A stretch of DNA of 24,499 nucleotides. It comes from an uncultured Actinomycetes bacterium. GTDB taxonomy: Bacteria; Actinomycetota; Actinomycetes; Nanopelagicales; Nanopelagicaceae. The notes beneath the pieces are model-generated. The model saw only the letters and a program-made list of their open reading frames with translations, was not told the DNA's origin and searched no databases. Location of the stretch: assembly GCA_903897155.1 (NCBI GenBank), contig CAIUAO010000046.1, positions 1 to 24,499 of the forward strand, written 5' to 3'. Positions within the stretch are counted from its first letter, which is position 1; each line of letters opens with the position of its first letter. The position numbers were made by a program, and so were the translations under genes. This document shows positions 1 through 7,554 of the stretch, piece after piece.

Positions 1-1
1 G

Positions 2-712
2 GGTGGAGTAGATGTTGACCCTGACAGCGCAGCAGCTATTGGCGTTCCAGGACTTTTTGCAGCTGGTGAAGTAGCAGGCGGAATGCATGGTTCAAATCGC
101 CTTGGCGGTAATTCACTTTCAGACCTTTTAGTCTTTGGCCGTCGCGCAGGAATTGGCGCTGCAAATTATGTAAAGAGATCAGGTACAAACCCTGTGAGCG
201 ATGCATCTTTAAAAGCTGCGCAAGAGAAAGTCGAAAAACCTTTCACGCAAAGCGGTGGCGAGAACCCATATGCACTTCATCAAGAACTTCAAGAACTCAC
301 GCAGTCACTCGTTGGAATCATTAGAACCAAGAAGGAATTAGAAGAGGCACTTGGAAAGATTGCTGAACTTCGTGTTCGGATTGGGAAAGTTTCTGTTTCA
401 GGAGATCGTCAATTTAACCCAGGCTTCCATCTTTCATTTGATTTAGACAACATGCTTCTGGTCGCTGAATCGACTGCGCTTGCAGGTCTTACCCGTGAGG
501 AATCCCGTGGCGGACATACGCGTGATGATTTTCCAGCAATGTCTGCTGACTGGCGCCAAGTAAATTTGATCTGCACATTTGATGGAAAGCAGGTTTCAGT
601 TCAAAAGAATCCTCTACCATCAATGCCAAAAGAGTTATTTGAACTTTTTGATCCACACGAGCTTGAGAAATATATGACGCCAGCGGAAATGTCGAAGGGT
701 GGTTCCAACTAA
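2..712 (+). CDS. sdhA: Succinate dehydrogenase/fumarate reductase flavoprotein subunit, C-terminal part (5' end outside window)
   Basis: The catalytic FAD subunit of complex II oxidises succinate to fumarate (or the reverse) at the cytoplasmic face of the membrane. The open frame runs from base 2 without a start, so the N-terminal FAD fold is outside the window. What is visible is the conserved C-terminal end of the FAD domain, GLFAAGEVAGG followed by HGSNRLGGNSL, then a helical C-terminal domain with the usual segment before the R-G-G-H-x-R-x-D-F motif (bases about 500-530). The TAA stop overlaps the ATG of sdhB by one base (TAATG), so the two are translationally coupled. The membrane anchor gene is not downstream and is expected upstream, as in actinobacterial three-subunit operons. 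Identification is firm; which direction the enzyme runs in vivo cannot be told. Confidence 0.95.
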   Translation, partial: GGVDVDPDSAAAIGVPGLFAAGEVAGGMHGSNRLGGNSLSDLLVFGRRAGIGAANYVKRSGTNPVSDASLKAAQEKVEKPFTQSGGENPYALHQELQELTQSLVGIIRTKKELEEALGKIAELRVRIGKVSVSGDRQFNPGFHLSFDLDNMLLVAESTALAGLTREESRGGHTRDDFPAMSADWRQVNLICTFDGKQVSVQKNPLPSMPKELFELFDPHELEKYMTPAEMSKGGSN

Positions 713-1473
713 TGGCACGCAAACTTAATCTGCGAATTTGGCGAGGTAATTCAACTGATGGTGCGCTTCAAGATGTCACAGTCGATGCCATGGAAGGTGA
801 AGTAATTCTGGATGTGATCCATCGTGTTCAAGCAGAGCAAATGAACGATTTGGCTGTTCGCTGGAATTGCAAGGCTGGTAAGTGTGGCTCTTGCTCAATG
901 GAGATTAATGGCAAACCCCGTCTTGCCTGTATGACACGAGTTTCAACATTCGAAGATGGCGAAACAGTAACGATTACTCCGTTGCGCGCTTTCCCCGTCA
1001 TTAAAGATTTAGTAACAGATGTTTCCTTTAACTATAAGAAAGCAATGCAAATCCCTGCTTTCCAGCCACCAGCTGATCTCAAACCTGGCCAAGCTCGGAT
1101 GCAACAGGTTGATGTTGAACGTAGCCAAGAATTTAGAAAATGTATTGAGTGCTTCTTATGTCAGGACACATGCCACGTTATCCGTGACCATGAAGAGAAT
1201 AAAAAATCTTTTGCCGGGCCACGCTTTTTCATCCGCATCGCTGAATTAGATATGCACCCGTTAGACGTACTTCGAAACAGAAAGAAGAGTGCGCAAGAAG
1301 AGCACGGACTTGGAATGTGTAACATCACCAAGTGCTGTACTGAAGTTTGCCCAGAGCACATTAAAATCACTGATAATGCGATTATTCCAATGAAAGAGCG
1401 CGTAGTTGACGTTAAATATGATCCACTGCGGTGGCTTGGCTCAGTTATTCGAAAGCGTGACGGTATTCTTTAA
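712..1473 (+). CDS. sdhB: Succinate dehydrogenase/fumarate reductase iron-sulfur subunit
   Basis: This subunit passes electrons from the SdhA flavin to the membrane quinone site through three iron-sulfur centres. The 253-residue protein has a plant-type ferredoxin [2Fe-2S] motif with C53, C58, C61 and C73 (CKAGKCGSC, then C), a first cluster motif CIECFLCQDTC (C144, C147, C150, C154), and a second CNITKCCTEVCPEHI group (C203, C208, C209, C213). These supply the [4Fe-4S] and third-centre ligands. The length is normal for actinobacterial SdhB. The ATG start overlaps the sdhA stop by one base. The next gene begins 2 nt after the stop, so sdhB probably shares its transcript with the small membrane protein and crcB genes downstream. 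Confidence 0.96.
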   Translation: MARKLNLRIWRGNSTDGALQDVTVDAMEGEVILDVIHRVQAEQMNDLAVRWNCKAGKCGSCSMEINGKPRLACMTRVSTFEDGETVTITPLRAFPVIKDLVTDVSFNYKKAMQIPAFQPPADLKPGQARMQQVDVERSQEFRKCIECFLCQDTCHVIRDHEENKKSFAGPRFFIRIAELDMHPLDVLRNRKKSAQEEHGLGMCNITKCCTEVCPEHIKITDNAIIPMKERVVDVKYDPLRWLGSVIRKRDGIL

Positions 1474-1475
1474 GC

Positions 1476-1829
1476 ATGAAACTTATGCTCCGCTGGGGGA
1501 TATTGGCGCTAGCAGTGTGGGCGTCAACAGCTCTTATTCCTGGAATTAAAGTTCATGGTGGTGCTTGGTCTTATTTGTGGGTTGCACTTTTATTTTCAGT
1601 GATCAATACATTTCTTGGATCGCTTATAAAAATCCTTACACTCCCTGCAGTTATTTTGAGTGCTGGTTTATTTCTCTGGATTATTAATGCAGCAATGCTT
1701 GAACTCACAGCAAAGTGGAGTACAGCTCTAACAATTACATCATTCTGGGCCGCTCTCTTTGCTTCGCTAATCATCAGTCTTGTTACTGGAATTGGCCATC
1801 GCTTAACCGCTCGCCCTCGTTCTCTCTAG
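1476..1829 (+). CDS. Small four-helix membrane protein, YvlD / phage-holin-4-2 family
   Basis: A 117-residue, almost entirely hydrophobic protein with about four transmembrane segments (roughly residues 4-21, 30-50, 55-75 and 85-108). The pattern LIPGIKV near residues 20-26, then a helix containing a VINTFLGSLIK stretch and an LTLPAVI segment, fits the widespread YvlD-like family annotated as phage holin family 4 superfamily 2 (PF04020). Despite the name, most members are chromosomal and not part of any prophage, and no phage genes are visible here. The ATG is 2 nt after the sdhB stop, so it is probably co-transcribed with sdhAB and translated partly by coupling. Function is unknown; proposed envelope-related roles are not supported by anything in this sequence. 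Confidence 0.75.
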   Translation: MKLMLRWGILALAVWASTALIPGIKVHGGAWSYLWVALLFSVINTFLGSLIKILTLPAVILSAGLFLWIINAAMLELTAKWSTALTITSFWAALFASLIISLVTGIGHRLTARPRSL

Positions 1830-1831
1830 TT

Positions 1832-1836
1832 AAGGA
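1832..1836 (+). promoter_or_regulatory. crcB: Ribosome binding site fixing the crcB start at 1844
   Basis: AAGGA lies 7 nt upstream of the ATG at 1844. The open frame extends upstream to 1715 inside the preceding membrane-protein gene, but only the 1844 start has this site, and it places the first residues exactly where CrcB homologues begin. Confidence 0.7.
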
Positions 1837-1843
1837 CGTTCTT

Positions 1844-2242
1844 ATGGCGATTAAGGAAAAAGAGCTATACAAGATCGCATTTGTTGCAACTGGTGGCGTT
1901 ATTGGTTCTCTCGCCAGATGGCTCGTATCCCTAGGCATAGTTGATCATGGCTTTCCATGGGCGACTCTTCTTGTGAACTATGTAGGCTCTGTAATCCTCA
2001 CCGCTCTTGTTTTATATTCTAAGCATCACAAATCACATAAATGGTGGTGGCGACCAGCGATAGGTACTGGTTTTTGTGGAGGCTTCACAACCTATTCAGC
2101 CTTCGCTCTTAAGATTGATCAGTATCTCAGTGATGGGAATATACATTCAGTTCTTGCTTATTCACTTGCATCAATAGTTGGTACATACATATTAGTTTTT
2201 GCCACAAATGAAATTCTTCACACAAAGTGGGTGCGCAAGTGA
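1844..2242 (+). CDS. crcB: Fluoride ion channel subunit CrcB/Fluc (first of a pair)
   Basis: Fluc proteins are small four-helix channels that export fluoride and protect cytoplasmic enzymes. This 132-residue protein shows the family landmarks: the GGVIGSLARW helix near the N-terminus, a LLVNYVGS segment with the conserved Asn, and the GTGFCGGFTTYSAFA signature around residues 72-86 whose central TT-x-S line the pore. Basic residues are concentrated at the N-terminus (MAIKEKELYK), in the loop between helices 2 and 3 (KHHKSHK) and at the C-terminus, suggesting that both ends face the cytoplasm. It overlaps the next crcB by 4 nt (GTGA), consistent with a two-gene heterodimeric channel. No fluoride riboswitch fits, because only 14 nt separate it from the upstream gene. 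Confidence 0.92.
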   Translation: MAIKEKELYKIAFVATGGVIGSLARWLVSLGIVDHGFPWATLLVNYVGSVILTALVLYSKHHKSHKWWWRPAIGTGFCGGFTTYSAFALKIDQYLSDGNIHSVLAYSLASIVGTYILVFATNEILHTKWVRK

Positions 2243-2577
2243 GAGTCATACTTATTGCACTCGGCGCAGGCGTGGGGGCTCCGATGCGCTATCTCATCGA
2301 TAAGCATATGAAGAAGCTGCACGGCTCACTTGTTCCACTTGAGACGCTGCTCATAAATATATTGGGATCATTTGTGCTTGGACTTACTATTCACCGCTCA
2401 GCAACTATTGGATTCCTTTTAGGAACAGGTTTTGCCGGCGCATTTACAACGTGGTCTGCTTTTGCCTTAGAAACTCATGATTTATTTAAAGATAAAAAGC
2501 GTGGAATTGCTTGGATTTATTTAGCACTTACCCTAGTTTTAGGAGTATCTGCTGCTGCAGTAGGTAATGCCCTTTAA
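2239..2577 (+). CDS. crcB: Fluoride ion channel subunit CrcB/Fluc (second of a pair)
   Basis: Second Fluc subunit, 112 residues from a GTG start that overlaps the stop of the first crcB (GTGA). An alternative GTG at 2227 would add four residues, but the 2239 start gives the normal family N-terminus MRVILIALGAGVGAPMRY. Landmarks are the LLINILGSF segment with conserved Asn and the GTGFAGAFTTWSAFALE signature. Basic residues sit in the loop after helix 1 (DKHMKKLHG) and the loop after helix 3 (KDKKRG), the opposite of its partner, implying that the two subunits insert in antiparallel orientation. Its TAA stop directly abuts the stop codon of the convergent aminopeptidase gene, so there is no room for a dedicated terminator between them. 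Confidence 0.92.
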   Translation: MRVILIALGAGVGAPMRYLIDKHMKKLHGSLVPLETLLINILGSFVLGLTIHRSATIGFLLGTGFAGAFTTWSAFALETHDLFKDKKRGIAWIYLALTLVLGVSAAAVGNAL

Positions 2578-4026
2578 TTACTTACTAAGAATGTTTGCCA
2601 TCCATACTTCAACTTCATCTGGATGACTAGGAAGTGATCTACTTAAATTCTGGTATCCAGTCTTAGTCACTAAAACATCATCTTCAATTCTCACACCAAT
2701 TCCACGGTACTCAGCTGGAAACAGCTCATCATCTGGGTGGATATAAAGCCCGGGTTCAACAGTCAGAATCATGCCGGCTTCAAGCACACCGTCACGATAT
2801 TGATCGTTACGAGCCTGTGCGCAATCGTGCACATCCATACCAAGCATGTGGCTGGTTCCGTGCACACTCCATCTTCGGTGGTATCCGCCATCTTCTTTGA
2901 GTGAATCACCAACAGAAACAGGTAGCACTCCTAATTCAGATAAACCACGAGCAAGCACCTCTTGCGCGGCATCATTGATATCTTTAAATTTTGCGCCTGC
3001 CTTTACTGCGTTAAATCCCGCTTTCTGTGCCTCATAAACAAGTGTGTAGATATGCCTTTGAGCAGGTGAGAATTTTCCGTTAATTGGAATCGTACGAGTT
3101 ATATCTGCCGTGTAGTGAGATTCCATTTCAATTCCAGCATCAACCAACATCAGATCACCTGGGCGAACATCCCCATCGTTTTTGATCCAATGCAAGATAC
3201 AAGCGTGTGCTCCTGAAGCTGCAATGGTGTCATAGCCCAATTCATTGCCCTCAAGGCGGGCTCTTCCAAAGAATGCTGACTCAATAATTCGTTCACCACG
3301 TTTAACAGAAGTTGCTGCCGGAATTGATTTAACTATGTCAACAAAACCTCGCGCAGTTGCATCCACCGCTTTTTGCATTTCATTGATTTCATATGAATCT
3401 TTAATAAGACGGGCCGCAGATAGCCAACTATCAAGTGCTTTCTCGCGCTTCTTATGTTTTTCAACTCTTTTATCAACCGCTTTATCGTGGCCACGTAAAA
3501 CCACTGTATCCGCACCATCTCGCAAAACTCCAGGAAGAGTGTCTATATGCATCACCTTGATGCCATAACGCTTCTCCGTTTCTTCAGTCGTCATTCTTCT
3601 TCCTACCCAAAATTCACCATGTGTTGCATCCCTATAAAATTCTTCAGAGTCTCGGCTAGAGCGCGGGTGGATATAAAGAAGTGCTTCATGTCCGTTTGAA
3701 CGTGGCTCCATGACTAGAACTGATTCAGGGACACTTTCACTTGCTGTAATTCCAGTTAGCCAACTAAATGCAGAGTGTGCCCGAAATCTATAGTCGGTAT
3801 CGTTGGTACGTACTTTAAGTGCGCCGGCAGGAATAACTAAGCGTGTACCAAAGAACTCATTAGAAAGTTTTGTACGGCGATCTCTACAGAAACGAACGAC
3901 TTCAGATTCTTTAATTCCAACTAACGGAGAAGGCGCCCATCCCTGTTTCATAAATTCGGCCATACCAAGAGGGGTTGGTAAATCGTAATTACGAGTGCCA
4001 TCCTCGCTCTTGCCAGTGCTACTCAT
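2578..4026 (-). CDS. pepP: Xaa-Pro aminopeptidase (M24B family)
   Basis: A cytoplasmic dinuclear metallopeptidase that removes an N-terminal residue preceding proline from peptides. The 482-residue protein has an N-terminal aminopeptidase-P domain (about 45-200) and a C-terminal pita-bread catalytic domain (about 215-470). All five metal ligands can be placed: D296 in VDAGIE, D308 in TADITRT, H393 in GTSHMLGMDVH, E424 in TVEPGLYI and E448 in VRIEDDV. The additional active-site His occurs in the HxxD-like segments around 389-400. It starts 18 nt after the tryptophan dioxygenase stop and ends directly against crcB, so it is the last gene of the minus-strand run. It may supply amino acids, including tryptophan, from proline-rich peptides to the neighbouring catabolic enzymes, which is inference from context only. 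Confidence 0.92.
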   Translation of the reverse strand: MSSTGKSEDGTRNYDLPTPLGMAEFMKQGWAPSPLVGIKESEVVRFCRDRRTKLSNEFFGTRLVIPAGALKVRTNDTDYRFRAHSAFSWLTGITASESVPESVLVMEPRSNGHEALLYIHPRSSRDSEEFYRDATHGEFWVGRRMTTEETEKRYGIKVMHIDTLPGVLRDGADTVVLRGHDKAVDKRVEKHKKREKALDSWLSAARLIKDSYEINEMQKAVDATARGFVDIVKSIPAATSVKRGERIIESAFFGRARLEGNELGYDTIAASGAHACILHWIKNDGDVRPGDLMLVDAGIEMESHYTADITRTIPINGKFSPAQRHIYTLVYEAQKAGFNAVKAGAKFKDINDAAQEVLARGLSELGVLPVSVGDSLKEDGGYHRRWSVHGTSHMLGMDVHDCAQARNDQYRDGVLEAGMILTVEPGLYIHPDDELFPAEYRGIGVRIEDDVLVTKTGYQNLSRSLPSHPDEVEVWMANILSK

Positions 4027-4044
4027 AATGAAAAGAGTACCGCC

Positions 4045-4836
4045 TTAGAGCTGATCGCGAATAGCCCACAAATCAACAAAGACTGGGTGGGAAATAGTGG
4101 TGTTTAAGTAATCAACACCAGATGATCCACCGGTTCCTGTTTTATGGCCGATTGTGCGTTCAACCATTTTCACATGGCGATAACGCCACTCCTGTAACCC
4201 TTCATCAATGTCAACGAGTCGTTCACAGATCATGGAAGTCTCTGGATCTTTTTTGTGGATTTCAAGCAAAACATTTTGCACATCTTTGTTAGGTTCATAG
4301 TGCGCAGTGAAATCACGCTCCAAATATTTACCAGGGATCGAGTGCCCACGCTTAGAAAAATACACAAGCGCAGAATCCCAAACACTGCGTTGGGCTTTGA
4401 TTTGATTAATTTTTTCTTGTGCATCTGGGGGCAGGTGACCTGACATCTTTGAATCTCTGCGGCCAAGGACTGCTTCTACTTCACGGAACTGCGCTGATTG
4501 GAAGCCGGAGGATGATGCAAGGAAGCTGCGGAAAGAGTTAAATTGGCGGGGCGTCATTGTTTCTAAAATATCAATTTGTGAAACGCATACTTTAAGTATT
4601 GTGCGGATTCTGCCCAAAGTGGCAAGAGATGAGTATGTGTCACCTAGTTCAAGATTTTTTTGTGCGTATTTAAACTCGTGGAGAATTTGTTTAAACCACA
4701 GTTCATATGTCTGGTGAATAATAATAAAGAGCATTTCATCGTGCTCAGGTCCTGCAGAGACTGTTCGTTGGATATTAAGTAGCTCATCTATTGCTAAGTA
4801 GGAAGAGTATGTAACGGCTGACTCGTAATCGCTCAT
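4045..4836 (-). CDS. kynA: Tryptophan 2,3-dioxygenase
   Basis: Heme enzyme that opens the indole ring of L-tryptophan with O2 to give N-formylkynurenine, the first step of the kynurenine pathway. The 263-residue protein matches the whole family (PF03301). The substrate-site segment FIIIHQTYELWFKQ includes H41, the counterpart of the active-site His of the Xanthomonas enzyme. H221 in RYRHVKMVERTIG is the expected proximal heme ligand, and the GTGGSSGVDYL motif (234-244) is intact. The ATG overlaps the kynureninase stop by 4 nt (ATGA on the minus strand), so kynU and kynA are translationally coupled. No formamidase gene, needed between these two steps, is present in the window. Confidence 0.96.
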   Translation of the reverse strand: MSDYESAVTYSSYLAIDELLNIQRTVSAGPEHDEMLFIIIHQTYELWFKQILHEFKYAQKNLELGDTYSSLATLGRIRTILKVCVSQIDILETMTPRQFNSFRSFLASSSGFQSAQFREVEAVLGRRDSKMSGHLPPDAQEKINQIKAQRSVWDSALVYFSKRGHSIPGKYLERDFTAHYEPNKDVQNVLLEIHKKDPETSMICERLVDIDEGLQEWRYRHVKMVERTIGHKTGTGGSSGVDYLNTTISHPVFVDLWAIRDQL

Positions 4837-6107
4837 GTTACCTTCACATCTGTTGATGAAACTTTTTCGTACTGTCTGGTGGACGTTAGATCTCGAAGGC
4901 GTGCGAACCCATCCCAGACCTCAACATAGCTTGTAGGCAGAGGAGAGATTGCTACACGAATTGAGTTTGGTTCGCGGTAATCGGGAATAACATTTGCAAA
5001 CTGGCGTAGAGCAATAGAGATTCTCTTTGCTTCAGGATGCACAAGAGAAATATGTCCACCACGCTCTGATGCCACTCGTGAAGTATTAAGTTCAAATCCA
5101 AGCTCTTTGAGCCACGCGTCATAGAGAGCGATCATCATCTCTGTACCCGTTGCGCATTTTGCTTCGATTGCATCAATGCTTGCTTCTTCAATCATTTCAA
5201 ATGCAGTATTAATGCAGCGCAGTCCCACAATAGAAGGGCTTGCGATCTGAAATCCACGCATCCCATCATTTTTTTCAAACATCTCACCCATTGCAAATTG
5301 ATCGCGCTGGGCAAACCAACCTTGGATAGGTACTTGTAGTTCTTTTTGAAGTTTGTGTGAAACATAAAGCCATGCTGGCGCGCCAGGCCCAGAGTTTCCA
5401 TATTTATATGTGCAACCAACAACAAGATCAGCCCCATATTTATCTAGATGCAGGTTAAGGGCTCCAACTGCGTGGCTTGCATCCCAAATAGTAAGAGCGC
5501 CGTACTTGCGGGCAAATTCAGTAATGCCTTTCACATCATTTCTTGCACCCGAGCGATATTGAATGACTTCAAAAGTAATAAAGGCAACATCTTCTGACAT
5601 GTAAGGCTCAAGAAGTTCAGGAGTAATGCGCTCATGTTGTGCCTTACTTCCTGCTTCATTATCAATCTCAATAAGTTTTAGGCCATGTTTTTTTGCTAGA
5701 CCTTGAAGAATGTAACGATCTGTTGGGAAGTTACCTTTATCGGTAATGATTGTCTTTCTACCAGGCCTTGCAGCAAGTGCAGCGCCAACTAGTTGATAAA
5801 AGTTTACAGATGTAGTGTCACATGCAAGGACTTGACCAGCTGCTGCGCCGAGTGCTGCGCGCCCAATGAGGTCGCCGGTTACTTCTGCTTCATCAATCCA
5901 GTCGGCCCATCCATTCACAATCTTGGGTCCCCACTCTTTAAGTAGGTAGTCATTGACGACAGCAACAGTCTTCTTTGGAAGTCTTCCTAAAGAATTACCA
6001 TCTAAATAACAGAGGTCTGGATCGTCATTAAAAAATAATTCACGGTATTTAGCTAGAGGATCTTTAGCGTCAAGATCAAGAGCGTATTGGCGATCAGTAA
6101 CGTTCAT
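4833..6107 (-). CDS. kynU: Kynureninase
   Basis: PLP-dependent hydrolase that splits kynurenine into anthranilate and alanine. The 424-residue protein is full length. It opens with the family motif YLDGNSLGRLP (34-44), carries WDASHAVGALNLHL (D209 and H212 contacting the cofactor), and has the Schiff-base lysine K235 in GCTYKYGNSGPGAP. The cofactor-phosphate segment around CDTTSVNFYQ (96-105) is also typical. On the minus strand an AAGG element at 6116-6119 precedes the ATG at a suitable distance. It is 39 nt downstream of apbE and overlaps kynA by 4 nt. With kynA, and with a formamidase located elsewhere, this gives the tryptophan-to-anthranilate branch; no enzymes for the NAD branch are seen nearby. 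Confidence 0.96.
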   Translation of the reverse strand: MNVTDRQYALDLDAKDPLAKYRELFFNDDPDLCYLDGNSLGRLPKKTVAVVNDYLLKEWGPKIVNGWADWIDEAEVTGDLIGRAALGAAAGQVLACDTTSVNFYQLVGAALAARPGRKTIITDKGNFPTDRYILQGLAKKHGLKLIEIDNEAGSKAQHERITPELLEPYMSEDVAFITFEVIQYRSGARNDVKGITEFARKYGALTIWDASHAVGALNLHLDKYGADLVVGCTYKYGNSGPGAPAWLYVSHKLQKELQVPIQGWFAQRDQFAMGEMFEKNDGMRGFQIASPSIVGLRCINTAFEMIEEASIDAIEAKCATGTEMMIALYDAWLKELGFELNTSRVASERGGHISLVHPEAKRISIALRQFANVIPDYREPNSIRVAISPLPTSYVEVWDGFARLRDLTSTRQYEKVSSTDVKVT

Positions 6108-6146
6108 AGCCCTACCTTAACCTGTAGAGATAAGAAGTAATAAGAG

Positions 6147-6926
6147 TTATTTGGGACTATTTGGGAGGTTAGTGGTGCCCCACGCAGTTTTATCGTGTCG
6201 ATTAATAACCCACGCAGAGTAATCAGCTAATTCTGGTTGTGTAAATAGTGCTGCGCCATCTTGCCCATCAACAATAAGTGCTGTTGCAAGCGCATCAGCT
6301 AAACCACCATCAGGGCCAATAACTGTTGCGCTGAGTGCGCCAATTGCAATGAGGCCTGTATGAGGATCTGTAATGTGAGAACCAATTTCATATGTACCAG
6401 AAGTTGCTATTGCTCCATCTGAAACTTCAAATATTTTAACGACTTGAAATTTATTATCTGGATCACGAATTCCAATCGCCCAAGGTTTTCCGTCTCCAAG
6501 CCCTCCAGCAACGCTGATATCCCCAGCTGCGTTAATTTGGATATTTTCAGCACCATGTTTTTTGAGAATACTGATGCAGTTATCAGCAGCCCAACCTTTA
6601 ACATACCCAGAAGGGTCAAATCCTTTTTTAACGGCCCATGGATCAAATGAACCACCTGTGAGTTCTCGCGCTTTTTCGCATAGCCCCCAGATCTCTTGAA
6701 CCAGCGTGGATGCTTCTTCGATCGTGATTTCTTTCCGACGAAGCTTGCTGACCTCTGAAGTTTCTTTGAAAGGAGAGAAGAGTTCATCAATAAGTTTGAC
6801 GTATGTTTTTACTTCATCGATTCCAGTGTTCAGTGCTGTTTCATCGACTTGTGTGGACGCAGCATCAACAAGAAGGATTGTGCCCCACGTATCAATTTCC
6901 GCTTGCACATGGGAACGACTGGACAT
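6147..6926 (-). CDS. apbE: FAD:protein FMN transferase (ApbE family)
   Basis: ApbE uses FAD as donor to attach FMN covalently to Ser/Thr of target proteins. From the ATG at 6926 the product is 259 residues, short but typical of actinobacterial members. Visible motifs are DPSGYVKGWAAD (substrate/FAD region), QINAAGDISVAGG (the usual N-x-GGD loop, here NAAGD), ATSGTYEIGSHITDPHTG (metal and FAD pocket) and GGLADALATALIV near the C-terminus. The frame is open further upstream to 7136, but that stretch is only a shadow of the preceding FMN-binding gene, whose stop lies 4 nt upstream, so the 6926 start is chosen. No obvious signal peptide follows from this start, so export or cytoplasmic action is unresolved. 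The adjacent FMN-binding protein is the obvious substrate. Confidence 0.88.
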   Translation of the reverse strand: MSSRSHVQAEIDTWGTILLVDAASTQVDETALNTGIDEVKTYVKLIDELFSPFKETSEVSKLRRKEITIEEASTLVQEIWGLCEKARELTGGSFDPWAVKKGFDPSGYVKGWAADNCISILKKHGAENIQINAAGDISVAGGLGDGKPWAIGIRDPDNKFQVVKIFEVSDGAIATSGTYEIGSHITDPHTGLIAIGALSATVIGPDGGLADALATALIVDGQDGAALFTQPELADYSAWVINRHDKTAWGTTNLPNSPK

Positions 6927-6930
6927 GTAC

Positions 6931-7527
6931 TTACATACCTGCTTTTTTGAGAGCTGAGACGAGTGAGTCATACCAACCCTGGGAAGTGTAAGAAGCACCG
7001 CCAACACCTTGGATATTTGCGGATTGAGCTTGAAGAGTTTCTTGGATGAGAAGTGGAATTGCTTGAGAATTAATTTGCCGATCGCGCCCTGAATTTTGCG
7101 GATAGGTAAGCGCAGTTGCGCCTGTAATTTTTCCATTACTTATAGTGATTTGTACTTGTACAGGGCCGTAGGCAGTCGGAGCCGCGATTCCGCTAAATGT
7201 TCCTGTTACTGAAGCACTTTGTGGGGCAGCAGGTGCTTGTGTCTGTGTAGGTGCTGCAGGAGCAGTGGTTGACTTTGCTGCTGTTTTCTTTTTCTTAGTT
7301 TTAGTTGTTGCAGCTGGCGATGGTTGAGTGGGTGTAGTTGGATTTGCAGGAACTGCGGTGGCTGTTTGTGCAGGTGCAACGGGGGCTGCAGGAGTTGTTG
7401 AAGTTGATTTACTTCCCAGTGTCTTAAGACCGCCAGAAGTACCAAATTGGGGAGGAGTAATCGAGACAACAGCGCCAAGACCACCTACTGTTCCACCGAG
7501 TATGAGGAAGAGTCTCTTACTTATCAT
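6931..7527 (-). CDS. Membrane-anchored FMN-binding domain protein
   Basis: A 198-residue extracytoplasmic redox carrier candidate. Residues about 5-25 form a hydrophobic signal anchor with no lipobox cysteine. Residues about 40-105 are a low-complexity Pro/Ala/Thr/Gln linker interrupted by a lysine cluster (TKTKKKKTAAK), and residues 108-198 form an FMN_bind domain (PF04205). The flavinylation region reads GVGGASYTSQGWYDSL (174-189); the canonical motif is S/T-G-A-S/T, so S179 is the likely acceptor, with Gly in the first position. A clear AAGGAG site at 7537-7542 precedes the ATG by 9 nt. It sits between the membrane reductase and apbE, the standard context for a flavinylated carrier receiving electrons across the membrane. 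Physiological electron acceptor unknown. Confidence 0.85.
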   Translation of the reverse strand: MISKRLFLILGGTVGGLGAVVSITPPQFGTSGGLKTLGSKSTSTTPAAPVAPAQTATAVPANPTTPTQPSPAATTKTKKKKTAAKSTTAPAAPTQTQAPAAPQSASVTGTFSGIAAPTAYGPVQVQITISNGKITGATALTYPQNSGRDRQINSQAIPLLIQETLQAQSANIQGVGGASYTSQGWYDSLVSALKKAGM

Positions 7528-7536
7528 TACTTTTTA

Positions 7537-7542
7537 CTCCTT
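7537..7542 (-). promoter_or_regulatory. Strong ribosome binding site of the FMN-binding protein gene
   Basis: On the minus strand AAGGAG lies 9 nt upstream of the ATG at 7527, in the 27-nt gap after the reductase gene. It is the clearest ribosome site in this six-gene run, suggesting that the carrier is translated independently and more strongly than its neighbours. Confidence 0.7.
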
Positions 7543-7554
7543 ATAAGGGTGCAT

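Noticed and set aside
1476..1829. Phage holin and possible prophage
   Set aside because: The family name is misleading; no integrase, endolysin or structural phage genes are nearby and the protein sits in a housekeeping operon.
1830..1843. Fluoride riboswitch ahead of crcB
   Set aside because: Only 14 nt lie between the preceding stop and the start, too short for the riboswitch, and nothing like it is visible within the upstream gene.
6927..7136. N-terminal extension of ApbE by 70 residues
   Set aside because: The extension is a frame-shifted reading of the FMN-binding domain gene and has no relation to ApbE.
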